Positions 52,582-53,923 of a DNA stretch of 53,923 bases are shown piece by piece (position 1 is the first letter of the stretch; every line of letters begins with the position of its first letter). The notes below the pieces were generated by a model. The model searched no databases, had not been told where the DNA came from, and saw only the letters and a list, made by a program, of their open reading frames with translations. Made by a program: the position numbers and the translations under genes. The DNA is from JBDRHL01 sp043816955 (GTDB lineage: Bacteria; Planctomycetota; Phycisphaerae; Sedimentisphaerales; CAYZTY01), in assembly GCA_043816955.1 (NCBI GenBank), contig JBDRHL010000046.1:1-53923 (forward strand), written 5' to 3'.

Positions 52582-53712
52582 ATGAAGATTCTATTAGGCG
52601 ACATTCTGAAATCCAAGGCGCAAACCCTTGTCAACACTGTAAATTGTGTTGGTATAATGGGTAAAGGGATAGCTCTGGAGTTTAAGAACCGATTTCCGGA
52701 AATGTTCAAGGATTACGCACAGCGATGTGAGCGCAACGAAGTACGTATTGGCCGGCCCTATGTGTACAAAAGTCTATTCGGTCCGCAGATTGTAAATTTC
52801 CCGACCAAAGATCATTGGAAGTCTGTCTCAAAAGTAAACGATATTGAGCAAGGTCTGGATTACCTTTTGGCGCATTATAAAGAGTGGGGTGTTACCTCGG
52901 TAGCGATTCCCCCGCTTGGTTGTGGAAACGGTCAATTAGAGTGGAAAGTCGTTGGGCCGCTGATTTATAGTCGAGCCAAACAATTGGATATTCCTGTTGA
53001 AATTTATGCTCCATACGGCACAAATCCCGCAGAACTAACGGAGTCATTTCTAAAAAATGCCAGCGAATCTGCATATGCCGATAATAGTATATCAAGACAG
53101 GGACGGCTTTCATTCAATCCTGCGTGGGTGGGTCTGATCGAGATTTTGTATCGCATCGAGAAACAACCATATCATTGGCCTGTCGGCAGAATATTTTTTC
53201 AAAAGATTGCCTATGTAGCCACTCAGCAGGGATTACCAACAGGATTTAATTATCAACGAAAGAGTTACGGGCCCTTTTCACAAGAACTCAAGCTGGCTGA
53301 ATCAAAGCTAATCAACAATAATCTCTTACAGGAAGAACGTGTGGGCAGAATGTTTGAAGTCAAAGTCGGTCCTGGTTTCGAAGAGTCTCGAAGACGTTAC
53401 AAAGCTTTATTGGAAAAATACACTTCTGTAATTGAAAAAACCACAGATTTATTTATGCGGGTTGACACAAAACAGGCGGAAACTCTCGCTACAGTGATAT
53501 TCACCGCGGTTGAACTCAAGAAAAAGAAAAAGGCCGTCGTTTCGGAGATAAATGTTCTTGATGCCGTAATGGAATGGAAACAGTGCAGGAAGCCGCCGTT
53601 GGATAAAGTTATGCTCGCTTCCACTATCCGCAATCTTGGTATGCTGGACTGGCTTGATGTGAAACCAGACGACAGACTGCCTGTGTCTGAAGAAAACGAG
53701 ATATGTGTTTGA
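52582..53712 (+). CDS. darG: DarG macrodomain antitoxin
   Basis: DarG removes ADP-ribose from thymidine and so neutralises DarT. The 376-residue protein has an N-terminal macrodomain (about 1-150): LLGDILKSKAQTLVNTVNCV, GIMGKGIALEFKNRFPEMF and IPPLGCGNGQLEWKVVGPL hold the ADP-ribose pocket. The C-terminal half contains IFFQKIAYVATQQGLPTGF and YQRKSYGPFSQELKLAESKL; the YGPFS-x-EL motif resembles the YwgA/DUF4065-Panacea antitoxin fold, so the tail may also bind or block the toxin. GAGAGG precedes the ATG. It is the last complete gene; nothing recognisable follows to 53923. Confidence 0.93.
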   Translation: MKILLGDILKSKAQTLVNTVNCVGIMGKGIALEFKNRFPEMFKDYAQRCERNEVRIGRPYVYKSLFGPQIVNFPTKDHWKSVSKVNDIEQGLDYLLAHYKEWGVTSVAIPPLGCGNGQLEWKVVGPLIYSRAKQLDIPVEIYAPYGTNPAELTESFLKNASESAYADNSISRQGRLSFNPAWVGLIEILYRIEKQPYHWPVGRIFFQKIAYVATQQGLPTGFNYQRKSYGPFSQELKLAESKLINNNLLQEERVGRMFEVKVGPGFEESRRRYKALLEKYTSVIEKTTDLFMRVDTKQAETLATVIFTAVELKKKKKAVVSEINVLDAVMEWKQCRKPPLDKVMLASTIRNLGMLDWLDVKPDDRLPVSEENEICV

Positions 53713-53923
53713 TAATATGACATACGCCAACAGGTATCCGGTAAAAATCACCGGAGTTACCCAGATGACAGGAACTGTGGGGCTTAGCTCGACTTTTGCC
53801 ATTTATTATAGTTAAGCTGCCTGGCTAAGATAATCCAGCAGAAGATTCCGTAATTTTGGGGATAGTTTTTGAAAACCATTATGATAAGAAACCTTTTCAA
53901 AAATAGTCTTTTGCCAAAACAAT

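Noticed and set aside
53449..53802. Leftward frame starting MAKVELSPTVPVIWVTPVIF with membrane-like residues
   Set aside because: Most of it lies antisense to the C-terminal half of darG; only the first 30 codons are outside, and it has no good ribosome binding site. It could be a broken membrane gene but is not supported.

Overview
The window looks like chromosomal DNA of a planctomycete, most likely a Phycisphaerae/Sedimentisphaerales-type anaerobe. The pointers are a prepilin-like protein with an H-X9-DG-type tail, secreted proteins ending in degenerate dockerin-like EF-hand repeats, a eukaryote-type UDP-sugar pyrophosphorylase, a GldA/F/G-like ABC system, a small bacterial histone-fold protein and a ferredoxin-linked 2-oxoacid oxidoreductase. 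This placement is inferred from gene content; no rRNA or tRNA gene is visible.

Layout. 1-9 kb: a glycosidase-like protein, then a leftward cluster (aconitase, LOG-like nucleotide-binding protein, exported protein, hisD) and a leftward prepilin gene. 9-18 kb: a structured intergenic element, a UDP-sugar pyrophosphorylase/UroD-like pair, queA, an HTH-DUF2975 pair, a 176-bp MITE-like element, a candidate small RNA with its own promoter and terminator, mnmA, a subtilisin-like exoprotease and moeB. 18-30 kb: a GldA/F/G/DUF4340-like ABC operon ending in a DegT-type aminotransferase, then single genes (HAD phosphatase, DUF434 protein, RNase Z-like MBL protein, lipoprotein, DUF2007-like protein) and the histone gene. 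30-35 kb: a three-gene glycogen cluster (GT4/5 synthase, GH57, debranching enzyme). 35-42 kb: azoR and a trpEGDFBA operon without trpC, preceded by a textbook transcription attenuator whose leader peptide has three consecutive Trp codons. 42-46.5 kb: simple repeats, a broken IS630-type transposase remnant and two coupled secreted-protein genes, one with a peptidase S74 auto-processing domain. 46.5-53.7 kb: a tightly packed rightward operon of 2-oxoacid:ferredoxin oxidoreductase (delta, alpha, beta, gamma), an orphan ExbD, a 773-residue helical-repeat protein and a DarT/DarG toxin-antitoxin pair.

How the genes work together. The trp genes convert chorismate to tryptophan (the TrpC step is missing here) and appear to be controlled both by attenuation and by feedback on TrpE. 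The glycogen genes cover polymer synthesis, GH57 processing and debranching. The Gld-like ABC operon probably forms one membrane complex. The right-hand operon joins oxidative decarboxylation of 2-oxoacids to an ExbD/solenoid pair of unknown role and to a DNA-ADP-ribosylating defence module. The observations most worth follow-up are the trp attenuator with an almost leaderless Trp3 peptide, the bacterial histone, the candidate sRNA at 14.6 kb, the three-stem element at 9.0 kb, and the kor-exbD-solenoid-darTG arrangement.
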